The notes below the pieces were generated by a model, which did not search any database, was not told where the DNA came from, and saw only the letters and a list, made by a program, of their open reading frames with translations. The translations under genes were made by a program, and so were the position numbers. Source: SIG440 sp045579055 (GTDB taxonomy: Bacteria > Bacillota > Clostridia > Monoglobales > Monoglobaceae). From it: a stretch of 13,919 nt of DNA. This document shows positions 1 to 5,758 of this stretch, piece after piece; within the stretch, counting starts at the first letter, position 1; the number at the start of each line of letters is the position of its first letter. The stretch is taken from positions 1 to 13,919 of the forward strand of contig JAZNLK010000141.1 in assembly GCA_045579055.1 (NCBI GenBank), given 5' to 3'.

Positions 1-1
1 A

Positions 2-70
2 TTCGTAAGTCAAAAATACTTTCTGCTTTATAACATCAAAATCGTTGAAACCCGCATAAACACTGAATAA
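2..70 (+). CDS. Possible 3' end of a gene entering from outside the window
   Basis: An open frame runs from base 2 to a TAA at 68-70 and would encode a 22-residue tail ending ETRINTE. The stop touches the strong terminator hairpin at 71-109, whose plus-strand side is followed by seven T's; this is the layout expected of a gene end. The frame is too short to identify a family, and the complementary strand is also open over the same bases, though without a start codon or ribosome binding site. The call rests mainly on the terminator. Confidence 0.25.
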   Translation, partial: FVSQKYFLLYNIKIVETRINTE

Positions 71-113
71 AAAGAGAGCAATATAGACTGCATCTATATT
101 GCTCTCTTTTTTT
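71..113. terminator. Perfect 16-bp terminator hairpin, probably bidirectional
   Basis: Bases 71-86 pair without mismatch with 94-109 around a 7-base loop. On the plus strand the stem runs into seven T's (107-113). On the minus strand it is followed by TTTTTATT, so it can also end the tRNA transcript coming from the right. It touches the CCA end of tRNA-Lys, so the tRNA operon would stop immediately after its last gene. Confidence 0.85.
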
Positions 114-188
114 GGTGATCCATCCGCGATTCGAACGCGGGGCACCTTGATTAAAAGTCAAGTGCTCTGCCAACTGAGCTAATGGACC
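113..188 (-). tRNA. tRNA-Lys (anticodon TTT)
   Basis: The minus strand folds into a standard 76-nt cloverleaf: acceptor GGTCCAT pairs with ATGGATC (one G-U), discriminator A, and CCA encoded at 113-115. The anticodon stem CTTGA/TCAAG encloses the loop CTTTTAA, anticodon TTT. The T arm carries the usual GTTCGAATC. It is the last of five tandem tRNA genes and lies against the terminator. Confidence 0.97.
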
Positions 189-208
189 ATATTAAGTTTT
201 AAAAAGTT

Positions 209-285
209 TGGCTGGGCTGGCAGGACTCGAACCTACGAAATGCCAGAGTCAAAGTCTGGTGCCTTACCGACTTGGCTACAGCCCA
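209..285 (-). tRNA. tRNA-Gln (anticodon TTG)
   Basis: The minus-strand cloverleaf has acceptor TGGGCTG pairing with CAGCCCA, discriminator G and encoded CCA at 209-211. The anticodon stem CCAGA/TCTGG encloses CTTTGAC, anticodon TTG. The U1-A72 first pair is typical of bacterial tRNA-Gln. The stretch between anticodon stem and T stem is six bases (CATTTC), slightly long. It lies 20 bases from tRNA-Lys. Confidence 0.97.
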
Positions 286-331
286 GTATCTATCGCCTTG
301 GAAACCTGTCCGCTGCCAACTTGAAAATTGG

Positions 332-409
332 TGGGGTGGATAGACGGATTCGAACCGTCGGCCTCCAGAGCCACAATCTGGCGCACTAACCAACTGAGCT
401 ATACCCACC
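332..409 (-). tRNA. tRNA-His (anticodon GTG), followed by an extra CCA
   Basis: The anticodon stem CCAGA/TCTGG encloses TTGTGGC, anticodon GTG. The acceptor GTGGGTA pairs with TATCCAC, and the histidine-specific extra G(-1) at base 409 faces C73, as expected for bacterial tRNA-His. CCA is encoded at 332-334. The next three bases of the transcript (329-331) are another CCA, so the gene reads CCACCA at its 3' side. A spacer of 46 bases separates it from tRNA-Gln. Confidence 0.96.
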
Positions 410-426
410 ACATAAAAAAAAGCAAG

Positions 427-503
427 TGGCGCGCCTGAAGAGACTCGAACTCCTGACCCATTGCTTAGAAGGCAATTGCTCTATCCAGCTGAGCTACAGG
501 CGC
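427..503 (-). tRNA. tRNA-Arg (anticodon TCT)
   Basis: The acceptor GCGCCTG pairs with CAGGCGC, discriminator G, CCA encoded at 427-429. The anticodon stem ATTGC/GCAAT encloses CTTCTAA, anticodon TCT, which reads AGA/AGG. Total length is 77 nt with a regular T arm (AGTTCGAGT). It lies between tRNA-Gly and tRNA-His in the operon. Confidence 0.97.
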
Positions 504-512
504 AAATCTTGC

Positions 513-586
513 TGGAGCGGGTGATGGGAATCGAACCCACGCAATCAGCTTGGAAGGCTGAGATTCTACCATTGAACTACACCCGC
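513..586 (-). tRNA. tRNA-Gly (anticodon TCC)
   Basis: This is the first gene of the tRNA operon. The acceptor GCGGGTG pairs with CACCCGC, discriminator T(U), CCA encoded at 513-515. The anticodon stem TCAGC/GCTGA encloses CTTCCAA, anticodon TCC. The gene is 74 nt long and starts about 33 bases downstream of the predicted transcription start. Confidence 0.97.
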
Positions 587-625
587 ATATGGTGTTTCGC
601 CGTATCGTTCCCGACCGACTAAATT

Positions 626-654
626 ATTATAGCAACAACTTTCGGGTTTGTCAA
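626..654 (-). promoter_or_regulatory. Consensus housekeeping promoter of the tRNA operon
   Basis: On the minus strand, TTGACA (654-649), a 17-base spacer and TATAAT (631-626) match the sigma-A consensus at every position. TGC just upstream of the -10 also gives the extended TGn motif. Transcription would start near 619-620 and run through all five tRNAs to the hairpin at 71-109. Confidence 0.9.
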
Positions 655-816
655 TACCTTTTTTAAAAAAATTATTCTTTTTTTCTAAATATTCCTTAGT
701 ATGCCACAAACTTCATCTGATTATTCATAAAAAACGCTAATAATTAACCCTTGAAGCTGTTGCTGAAATAATATTGCTCCCACATATATCATGTTCACGT
801 TGACCGCGCTCTTTTG
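655..816. other. AT-rich gap without a recognisable gene
   Basis: Apart from the tRNA promoter next to it, this stretch holds only A/T-rich sequence (for example runs of A and T at 660-690). I see no open frame with a ribosome binding site, no RNA gene, and no clear terminator hairpin after the DUF4432 gene that ends at 817, so the leftward AraC-DUF4432 transcript may stop by another mechanism or run on. Confidence 0.5.
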
Positions 817-1884
817 TCACTTCTTTAGTTCTTCTATTTTGTCCTTCATTTTGTCGGCTTCCTCTTTATTCAGCCAGCCAACTTCAACCGAAAACTTCAC
901 ACTTTCCATAGGCTCAAGAATTTTCATCTGGTTATGTTCTTTTGCATAATTATAGCCAAAATGCTCTGCTGTTGCGGGGAGTGCCATGGCTGTTGCATCC
1001 TCATCCTCCGACCTTGCAATCCAACGAATTACATAAGGCATTGTATCAATCCGATGTGCCGCATAATATGCACCTTCCGAAGAATACTGAATGGTGTGAC
1101 CCCAACCATTTTCATCAGCACGATAATCCTTGATTGTAAACGTAATTTCCGGGTCATAGGTTTCGCCTTCAACCCCTGTTTTGTGATGGAGCTCAGGATT
1201 TTTTTCCAGTTTATCCTGAAATTCCAGCAGTTTTTCCGCTTGCTTTTCAGGAGTATCCGCCCATGCCCCTTTGTGAACTGTCACATTTTTATAATCAGCA
1301 CTGTACATAAGCTCTGAATGTTCCAAAGTATTGAAATTTATATGACAAAGATACATATATTCCATTGGTCTGTGGCGCTTATTTTCAAGAACTGCATCGA
1401 CCTTTATCACCGTGGAATCCGCATCAAGTCTGCACACAGGCGAAAATGCATAGTGCTTCACAAAGGAAACATTGTATTCAACGCATCCGCCAAGAGCCAT
1501 ATAATCTTCTCCGCATTCAAGATAAGCAGAATTGTAATCTATATTGGGAAGCTCACCGTGCTGGGGATGGGTGTCACCCTCACCCGGTCCACCCATTGCC
1601 GTTGCACCGCAATGGAGCAGAAATCCACCATACGTTTGAAGATATATATCCGAGGTTGTGGGTTCTGAGAAGCTCGTCTTCATAACAAGTTCTCTTCCAA
1701 GAAAGTTAGCTCTCCAAATCTGTTGTCCGCGGAAAGGCAAAACAATTATGTATCCTTTGCTGTTTTCAATTTTGAGTGCCTCAATTCCGGTTGAATATCT
1801 AAATGCTGTCGCCTTCATCTTTTCCGTTTCAGCAATGACAAATTCTCTGTCCCCGAAGAATGTCTTTTTCAAATTTATACGCAT
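817..1884 (-). CDS. DUF4432 family aldose-epimerase-like protein
   Basis: This 355-residue protein resembles the DUF4432 branch of the galactose-mutarotase-like (aldose 1-epimerase) beta-sandwich fold; such proteins bind a carbohydrate, and most have no proven reaction. Visible marks are the family-like stretch HPQHGELPN around residues 106-114 after a Gly-rich segment, and further histidines at 91 and 181 that could line a sugar pocket. There is no signal peptide or membrane segment, so it should be cytosolic. Its ATG follows a strong AAAGGAGG site that overlaps the stop of the upstream AraC gene 14 bases away, which suggests one transcript and coupled translation. Its likely role is anomer conversion or binding of the sugar handled by the divergent enzymes; that role is inferred from context. 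The family call is fairly sure, the reaction is not. Confidence 0.8.
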   Translation of the reverse strand: MRINLKKTFFGDREFVIAETEKMKATAFRYSTGIEALKIENSKGYIIVLPFRGQQIWRANFLGRELVMKTSFSEPTTSDIYLQTYGGFLLHCGATAMGGPGEGDTHPQHGELPNIDYNSAYLECGEDYMALGGCVEYNVSFVKHYAFSPVCRLDADSTVIKVDAVLENKRHRPMEYMYLCHINFNTLEHSELMYSADYKNVTVHKGAWADTPEKQAEKLLEFQDKLEKNPELHHKTGVEGETYDPEITFTIKDYRADENGWGHTIQYSSEGAYYAAHRIDTMPYVIRWIARSEDEDATAMALPATAEHFGYNYAKEHNQMKILEPMESVKFSVEVGWLNKEEADKMKDKIEELKK

Positions 1885-1898
1885 ATTTTTCTCCTCCT

Positions 1899-2738
1899 TT
1901 ATTTTTTGAATGTTGTGTTCATTCCCTGAATGTCTTTTCTGTACGCCCTTGGCGAGTTACCATAAAAGCTACGGAATTTTTTTGAAAACTGTGCCGCATC
2001 AATTATCCCCACACGACTCATAATTTCACTCATCGGGAGGTCGGTTTCTTCAATTAAACGTTTTGCAATTTCCATTTTCCGTATCTGTATATATTTTGCA
2101 GGGGTCTCACCTGTTTTCTTTTTGAATGACCTTATAAAATGAGTGAGATGAATGTGACAAACCTGTGCAAGCTCCTCCACGGAAATACTCCGTTCCAAAT
2201 TATTCTCAACGTACTCGGTCACTTGTCTCACCATAGCATCCTGTACCATCTGCATTTTTGAATCAGGTGCCGCAAGTCTTATATATTCGGCAATAAGCTC
2301 CAAAAGTACAGCCTTTGCTTTGAACACAGAAGTTATCTTGTCTTCCCCGGTATTTTCAAAGTACCCTTTAAACAGCTTGTCCACATTTGTCTTTGCAGGA
2401 ACATCAACATAATACGGCAATTTCATTCTTTCAAAGAAGTTCAGATTGTCAGGATAAACATCAAAGTGCATCCAATGCTTGCTGAAAGTTTTTGTATTGT
2501 CATTGGCATAGGAATGAGGAACTCCTGCAGGAATCAAAAACCATCTGCCGGGAATACCGTCATACGTTTTTCCGTTTATGGTAATTTTACAATATCCTTT
2601 TTTTATGTAATAGAACTTATTCTGACCGAAAAATGACAACCCCATTTTCCAATTCACAGATTTTTTTATGGAATAAAACCCGCCCACGTGACATACTGCA
2701 TTGAGATTTGATGCAAAAATATTATCAGACAGACTCAT
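1899..2738 (-). CDS. AraC family transcriptional regulator with N-terminal cupin domain
   Basis: The protein has an N-terminal cupin-like ligand domain (about residues 20-120, with the characteristic IPAGVPHSY stretch) and a C-terminal double helix-turn-helix (about 170-275). The latter contains the AraC signature features: HLTHFIRSFKKKTGETPAKY in the first part and QFSKKFRSFYGNSPRAYRK in the second. Two ATG codons lie in tandem (2741 and 2738). The GGAGG at 2745-2749 is only 3 bases from the first but 6 from the second, so I chose the second, giving 279 residues. It is cotranscribed with the DUF4432 gene and divergent from the hydrolase-like gene. By family precedent it probably activates this locus when a sugar or related small molecule binds the cupin. 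The exact ligand cannot be read from the sequence. Confidence 0.9.
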   Translation of the reverse strand: MSLSDNIFASNLNAVCHVGGFYSIKKSVNWKMGLSFFGQNKFYYIKKGYCKITINGKTYDGIPGRWFLIPAGVPHSYANDNTKTFSKHWMHFDVYPDNLNFFERMKLPYYVDVPAKTNVDKLFKGYFENTGEDKITSVFKAKAVLLELIAEYIRLAAPDSKMQMVQDAMVRQVTEYVENNLERSISVEELAQVCHIHLTHFIRSFKKKTGETPAKYIQIRKMEIAKRLIEETDLPMSEIMSRVGIIDAAQFSKKFRSFYGNSPRAYRKDIQGMNTTFKK

Positions 2739-2757
2739 CATCCACCTCCGCTAATTT

Positions 2758-2786
2758 TTGACAACTTAAAGATAATTATCTGTATT
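2758..2786 (+). promoter_or_regulatory. Candidate upstream promoter for the hydrolase-like gene
   Basis: A perfect -35 TTGACA (2758-2763) is followed after 17 bases by TGTATT (2781-2786), a 4/6 match to the -10. The 10-bp palindrome GATAATTATC (2771-2780) lies in the spacer and could bind a regulator. This is an alternative or addition to the promoter overlapping the inverted repeat just downstream. Confidence 0.4.
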
Positions 2787-2824
2787 TAAATTGAATTATA
2801 GCAGATGTATAATTCAATTGTCAA
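2785..2824. promoter_or_regulatory. Back-to-back promoters overlapping a 12-bp inverted repeat
   Basis: AATTGAATTATA (2789-2800) and TATAATTCAATT (2808-2819) form a perfect 12-bp inverted repeat with a 7-base centre. Each arm contains a TATAAT on opposite strands. Leftward: TTGACA (2824-2819), 18 bases, TATAAT (2800-2795), a strong promoter for the AraC-DUF4432 operon. Rightward: TTTAAA (2785-2790), 17 bases, TATAAT (2808-2813), for the hydrolase-like operon. Because the two promoters share the same bases, polymerase or a regulator bound at one would block the other. The symmetry makes it a candidate operator, possibly for the AraC protein. Confidence 0.65.
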
Positions 2825-2850
2825 TATTTTTTAAGCAAAGGAGAAAATCT

Positions 2851-4959
2851 ATGCTAAAACCTGAAAAAAATTATGATTTTCGCAAAGAACTTATGCAGGT
2901 TCATAAGCCAAACCGACGTAATGTAAATCTCGTTTCCAATGAAAACGAATTGGTTCTCAAAGACGGATTGTGTATTGTTCTTCCCGAAAATGCAAATATT
3001 GTTGTCACTACCGCCGCAAAGGATTTTGCGGATTATCTTGATATCTCAATGAACGTAGCCGCATCAATTTCTAAAAAAGCAATCGACGGCTGTCAGCTCA
3101 TCACGCTGTGCATAAACGAAAACATCGAAGATGCAAGCGGATATATGGGTTACCGCATAACAACATCCGCTGACGGAATCCTGATTGAAGGCTGGCACGA
3201 CAAAGGCGTGGCTCAGGCACTTTATGCCCTTGAGGACATTATGAATATGAGGAAAGCTCCTTTTGTTGAGTTTGGCATCATAAAACGAAAAGCAGTTTTT
3301 GAACGCCGTTTTACCCAGTCACCAATGGGATATATGATGTATACCGACGAGATGCTTTCACTTATTGCTCACTATGGTATGGACTGTATTTGTGTATGGG
3401 CAAAGGATTTGGAAAAAGATTTAAATGACGATCACTATGACCTTCCCCTTCTTTGCGACAGAGCCGAGAAGTACGGCATTGACGTTTATCTTGAATCATA
3501 CCTTCCTCACAACAAGCATCCCGAAGATCAAGGTGCAGAGGAATTCTATGACAATCTTTACGGAAGTTTATTTTCAAAGTGTCCTAAGCTTAAAGGTCTT
3601 TCCCTCAGCGGAGAAGCACAGCAGTTCCACAGTCACGACACCAACGCTCTGACGCCCGAAGAACGAGCTACGAAGGACAACCTTCCCAAAACAAAACCAA
3701 ATCCCGGCTGGTGGCCATGCAAAGACTATCCTGCATGGACAGAACTTATAAAAAAATGTGCAAGCAAATATCGTCCGGATGTTGATATTACCTTCAGCAC
3801 TTACAACTGGGGCGGTGTTGCTGCTGAGCCTCGACTTGAGTTGCTTCGAAATATGCCAAAGGATGTGAGCATCATGCCCGCATGGGATATTTTCGGACGC
3901 CTTGACTTCGGTGAGGTTAAGGATCAGGTTGCAGACTATTCCCTGAGCTACATTGGTCCAAGTGAATATTTTTCTTCCGAGGCAGAAGTCGCAAAGGAGC
4001 TTGGTCTCCGTCTTTACGGCAATTGCGAAACATCCGGAAGAACATGGGACTTCGGTGTTATCCCTTATGAACCGATGCCCTACCAGTGGATAAAACGCTA
4101 CGAAAAGACTGTTGACGCACATTATAAGTGGGGTATGTGTGGGGTTCTTGAAAATATCCATTACGGCTTTCATCCATCCTTCATTGTTGACCTCGAAAAA
4201 CAGATGTTTTTCACCAACGGAAAGGAACCCACAGAAATTGTCCGTGACCTTCTTATCCGTGACTACGGTGAAGAGAACATTGAAGCCGTTGACAAGGCAA
4301 TGCATATCTGGAGTGAGGCAATCACACATTATGTCCCCACAAACGAAGACCAATATGGTGCCTTTCGCGTAGGTCCTTCGTACCCACTGTGGACATACAG
4401 CGGTTGGGCAGGCGGACATCCTGATGACGGTAAATATCCATCACCCAAACATGCAATATTCGGAAACCATATATACTTCAACAAATATATTCCACGCTAT
4501 GAGAATAATTACACTTCTCTGCCCGGTATCCGTATGTATAACCACATCAAAGAGTTTTTGATTATGCGTGATATGCTTCTTGAGGGTGTAAAGGTTCTGG
4601 AAACCATCAAAAATCCAAACGATGCTCTCCAAAAGCTCATCAATATTGGTTGGTTTATGTATCGCACTACACTTACCGTTCTGAATGCAAAAAATCTTTT
4701 TATATTAAGGAGTAAGCTTGACATTGTGGAAACAAAGGATGATGCAAAGACTCTTCTTGACGGAATTGAAAAAATACTTTTGGATGAAAAAGAAAATGTA
4801 AAAGCAACAATCCCGCTGGTTCAGTTAGATTCACGTCTCGGCTGGGAGCCAAGTATGGAATACACTACTGACGAGTCTGCTCTTAGATGGAAGCTGAAAC
4901 AACTTGACATTGAATTAAACCACAGATTGCCTCTTTATAGAACAAAATCAAAACTTTAA
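2851..4959 (+). CDS. Glycoside-hydrolase-like protein, family unassigned
   Basis: This 702-residue protein has no signal peptide and is probably cytosolic. Residues about 35-145 resemble the small alpha/beta domain that precedes the barrel in GH20/GH67-type enzymes, including a stretch near 111-130 with the pattern GWHDKGVAQALYALEDI. A central region (about 150-450) reads like a TIM barrel, followed by a helical C-terminal part to 702. Candidate acidic catalytic residues are E255 in GLSLSGEA, E392 in YGNCETSG and E434 in VLENIHYGF; none is proven. Aromatic clusters (GWWPC 286-290, WTYSGWAGG 514-522) suit sugar binding. The ATG at 2851 has AAAGGAG 7 bases upstream; an in-frame ATG at 2791 lies inside the promoter and has no such site. 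The creatininase-family gene follows 17 bases later. The GH-like nature is likely, the family and substrate unknown. Confidence 0.65.
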   Translation: MLKPEKNYDFRKELMQVHKPNRRNVNLVSNENELVLKDGLCIVLPENANIVVTTAAKDFADYLDISMNVAASISKKAIDGCQLITLCINENIEDASGYMGYRITTSADGILIEGWHDKGVAQALYALEDIMNMRKAPFVEFGIIKRKAVFERRFTQSPMGYMMYTDEMLSLIAHYGMDCICVWAKDLEKDLNDDHYDLPLLCDRAEKYGIDVYLESYLPHNKHPEDQGAEEFYDNLYGSLFSKCPKLKGLSLSGEAQQFHSHDTNALTPEERATKDNLPKTKPNPGWWPCKDYPAWTELIKKCASKYRPDVDITFSTYNWGGVAAEPRLELLRNMPKDVSIMPAWDIFGRLDFGEVKDQVADYSLSYIGPSEYFSSEAEVAKELGLRLYGNCETSGRTWDFGVIPYEPMPYQWIKRYEKTVDAHYKWGMCGVLENIHYGFHPSFIVDLEKQMFFTNGKEPTEIVRDLLIRDYGEENIEAVDKAMHIWSEAITHYVPTNEDQYGAFRVGPSYPLWTYSGWAGGHPDDGKYPSPKHAIFGNHIYFNKYIPRYENNYTSLPGIRMYNHIKEFLIMRDMLLEGVKVLETIKNPNDALQKLINIGWFMYRTTLTVLNAKNLFILRSKLDIVETKDDAKTLLDGIEKILLDEKENVKATIPLVQLDSRLGWEPSMEYTTDESALRWKLKQLDIELNHRLPLYRTKSKL

Positions 4960-4976
4960 GGAGAAGGAGCATAGAA

Positions 4977-5714
4977 ATGAAAATAGATATGGCAATGGGA
5001 TTTCCCAAAGAAATCGAAAAAGCAAAAGCAGACAAACTTCCTGTTCTTATTCCCGTTGGAACGATGGAATACCACAGTGAGCATTGCGCTTATGGCTGTG
5101 ACAGTCTCGTTTCAATAGGCATAATCGACAAAATCGCCGAAAAAATAGATGCGGTTGTTCTTCCTCCAATCTGGTACGGTGTTGCAAGTTATGCCGTTGC
5201 AGGACCCGAAAAAAACACTATTCACGTGGATTGTGACACTTTTGAAGCATATATGTATTCAATTCTCAAATCACTGATTTATAGTGGTTGGAGGAACATA
5301 TATATGGTTATCTCTCACCAGACCGAAGACTACAATCCCATGGAGCTTGCCTGCATGAAAGCCGCAAGAAAGTTGGTTTTTGAATATCTTGAAGATGTTC
5401 GCGGTAAGGGTTGGTGGGGCAACAACGACACAAAAGAATTTTATGATACTCTTGACTCCACAGACAATCCGTGGAACTGGTTCAAAACACTTCACGGTCA
5501 TGCACCAAAAGTAAATGCTGAGTTCCCCGGAGACCATGCAGGAAAGTCTGAATGTTCAATACTTAAGTATCTTTGCCCCGAAGCTGTCAAGGAAGAACGC
5601 ATCCCTGATGCAAAGGAATGGTTCACCGAATCCGCAAAGGATATGTCAATAGAGTTTGGCGAAAAGATTGTTTCCCTTTCGGTTGAAGAACTGATTGAGA
5701 TCATAAAAGGTTAA
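4977..5714 (+). CDS. Creatininase family metal-dependent hydrolase
   Basis: This 245-residue cytosolic protein carries the creatininase-family N-terminal metal motif PVGTMEYHSEH with E31, H33 and D42, spaced as the E34, H36 and D45 ligands of creatininase. It also has the C-terminal DHAGKSE motif (186-192). The middle motif differs: H114 is in SHQTED, so the acidic residue is three positions after the histidine instead of two. The family includes creatininase, FAPy deformylase, MftE and IolN (3-dehydro-scyllo-inosose hydrolase). The GWWG (145-148) and NPWNW (164-168) stretches remind me of IolN-like members, from memory only. An AAGGAG lies 7 bases before the ATG, and the gene follows the hydrolase-like gene by 17 bases, so the two are surely one operon. 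It probably opens a cyclic amide, lactone or keto-cyclitol produced upstream in the pathway. Confidence 0.85.
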   Translation: MKIDMAMGFPKEIEKAKADKLPVLIPVGTMEYHSEHCAYGCDSLVSIGIIDKIAEKIDAVVLPPIWYGVASYAVAGPEKNTIHVDCDTFEAYMYSILKSLIYSGWRNIYMVISHQTEDYNPMELACMKAARKLVFEYLEDVRGKGWWGNNDTKEFYDTLDSTDNPWNWFKTLHGHAPKVNAEFPGDHAGKSECSILKYLCPEAVKEERIPDAKEWFTESAKDMSIEFGEKIVSLSVEELIEIIKG

Positions 5715-5722
5715 TATAACTC

Positions 5723-5752
5723 AAAAAGGTGTGTCCAAAGGCACACCTTTTT
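5723..5752. terminator. Bidirectional terminator between convergent operons
   Basis: AAAAAGGTGTG (5723-5733) pairs perfectly with CACACCTTTTT (5742-5752) around an 8-base loop. Both strands end in a run of five T's, so it can end the creatininase-family transcript and the transporter transcript that stops at 5759. Confidence 0.9.
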
Positions 5753-5758
5753 GCTTTA

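Noticed and set aside
1..70. Minus-strand open frame complementary to the possible gene tail
   Set aside because: It has no start codon or ribosome binding site in the visible part, and a strong terminator lies directly upstream of it.
199..411. 70-codon open frame on the minus strand
   Set aside because: It covers tRNA-Gln and tRNA-His; the peptide is a translation of tRNA arms and is not a gene.
934..1685. Several overlapping plus-strand open frames of 60-130 codons
   Set aside because: They are antisense to the DUF4432 gene, lack ribosome binding sites and overlap one another in different frames.
2791..2850. 20-codon N-terminal extension of the hydrolase-like gene from an ATG at 2791
   Set aside because: It begins inside the inverted repeat and promoter and has no ribosome binding site, while the ATG at 2851 has AAAGGAG at good spacing.
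3574..4419. 281-codon open frame on the minus strand
   Set aside because: It lies entirely inside the well-supported hydrolase-like gene, has no ribosome binding site, and its translation looks like no protein family; it is a shadow of the plus-strand codons.
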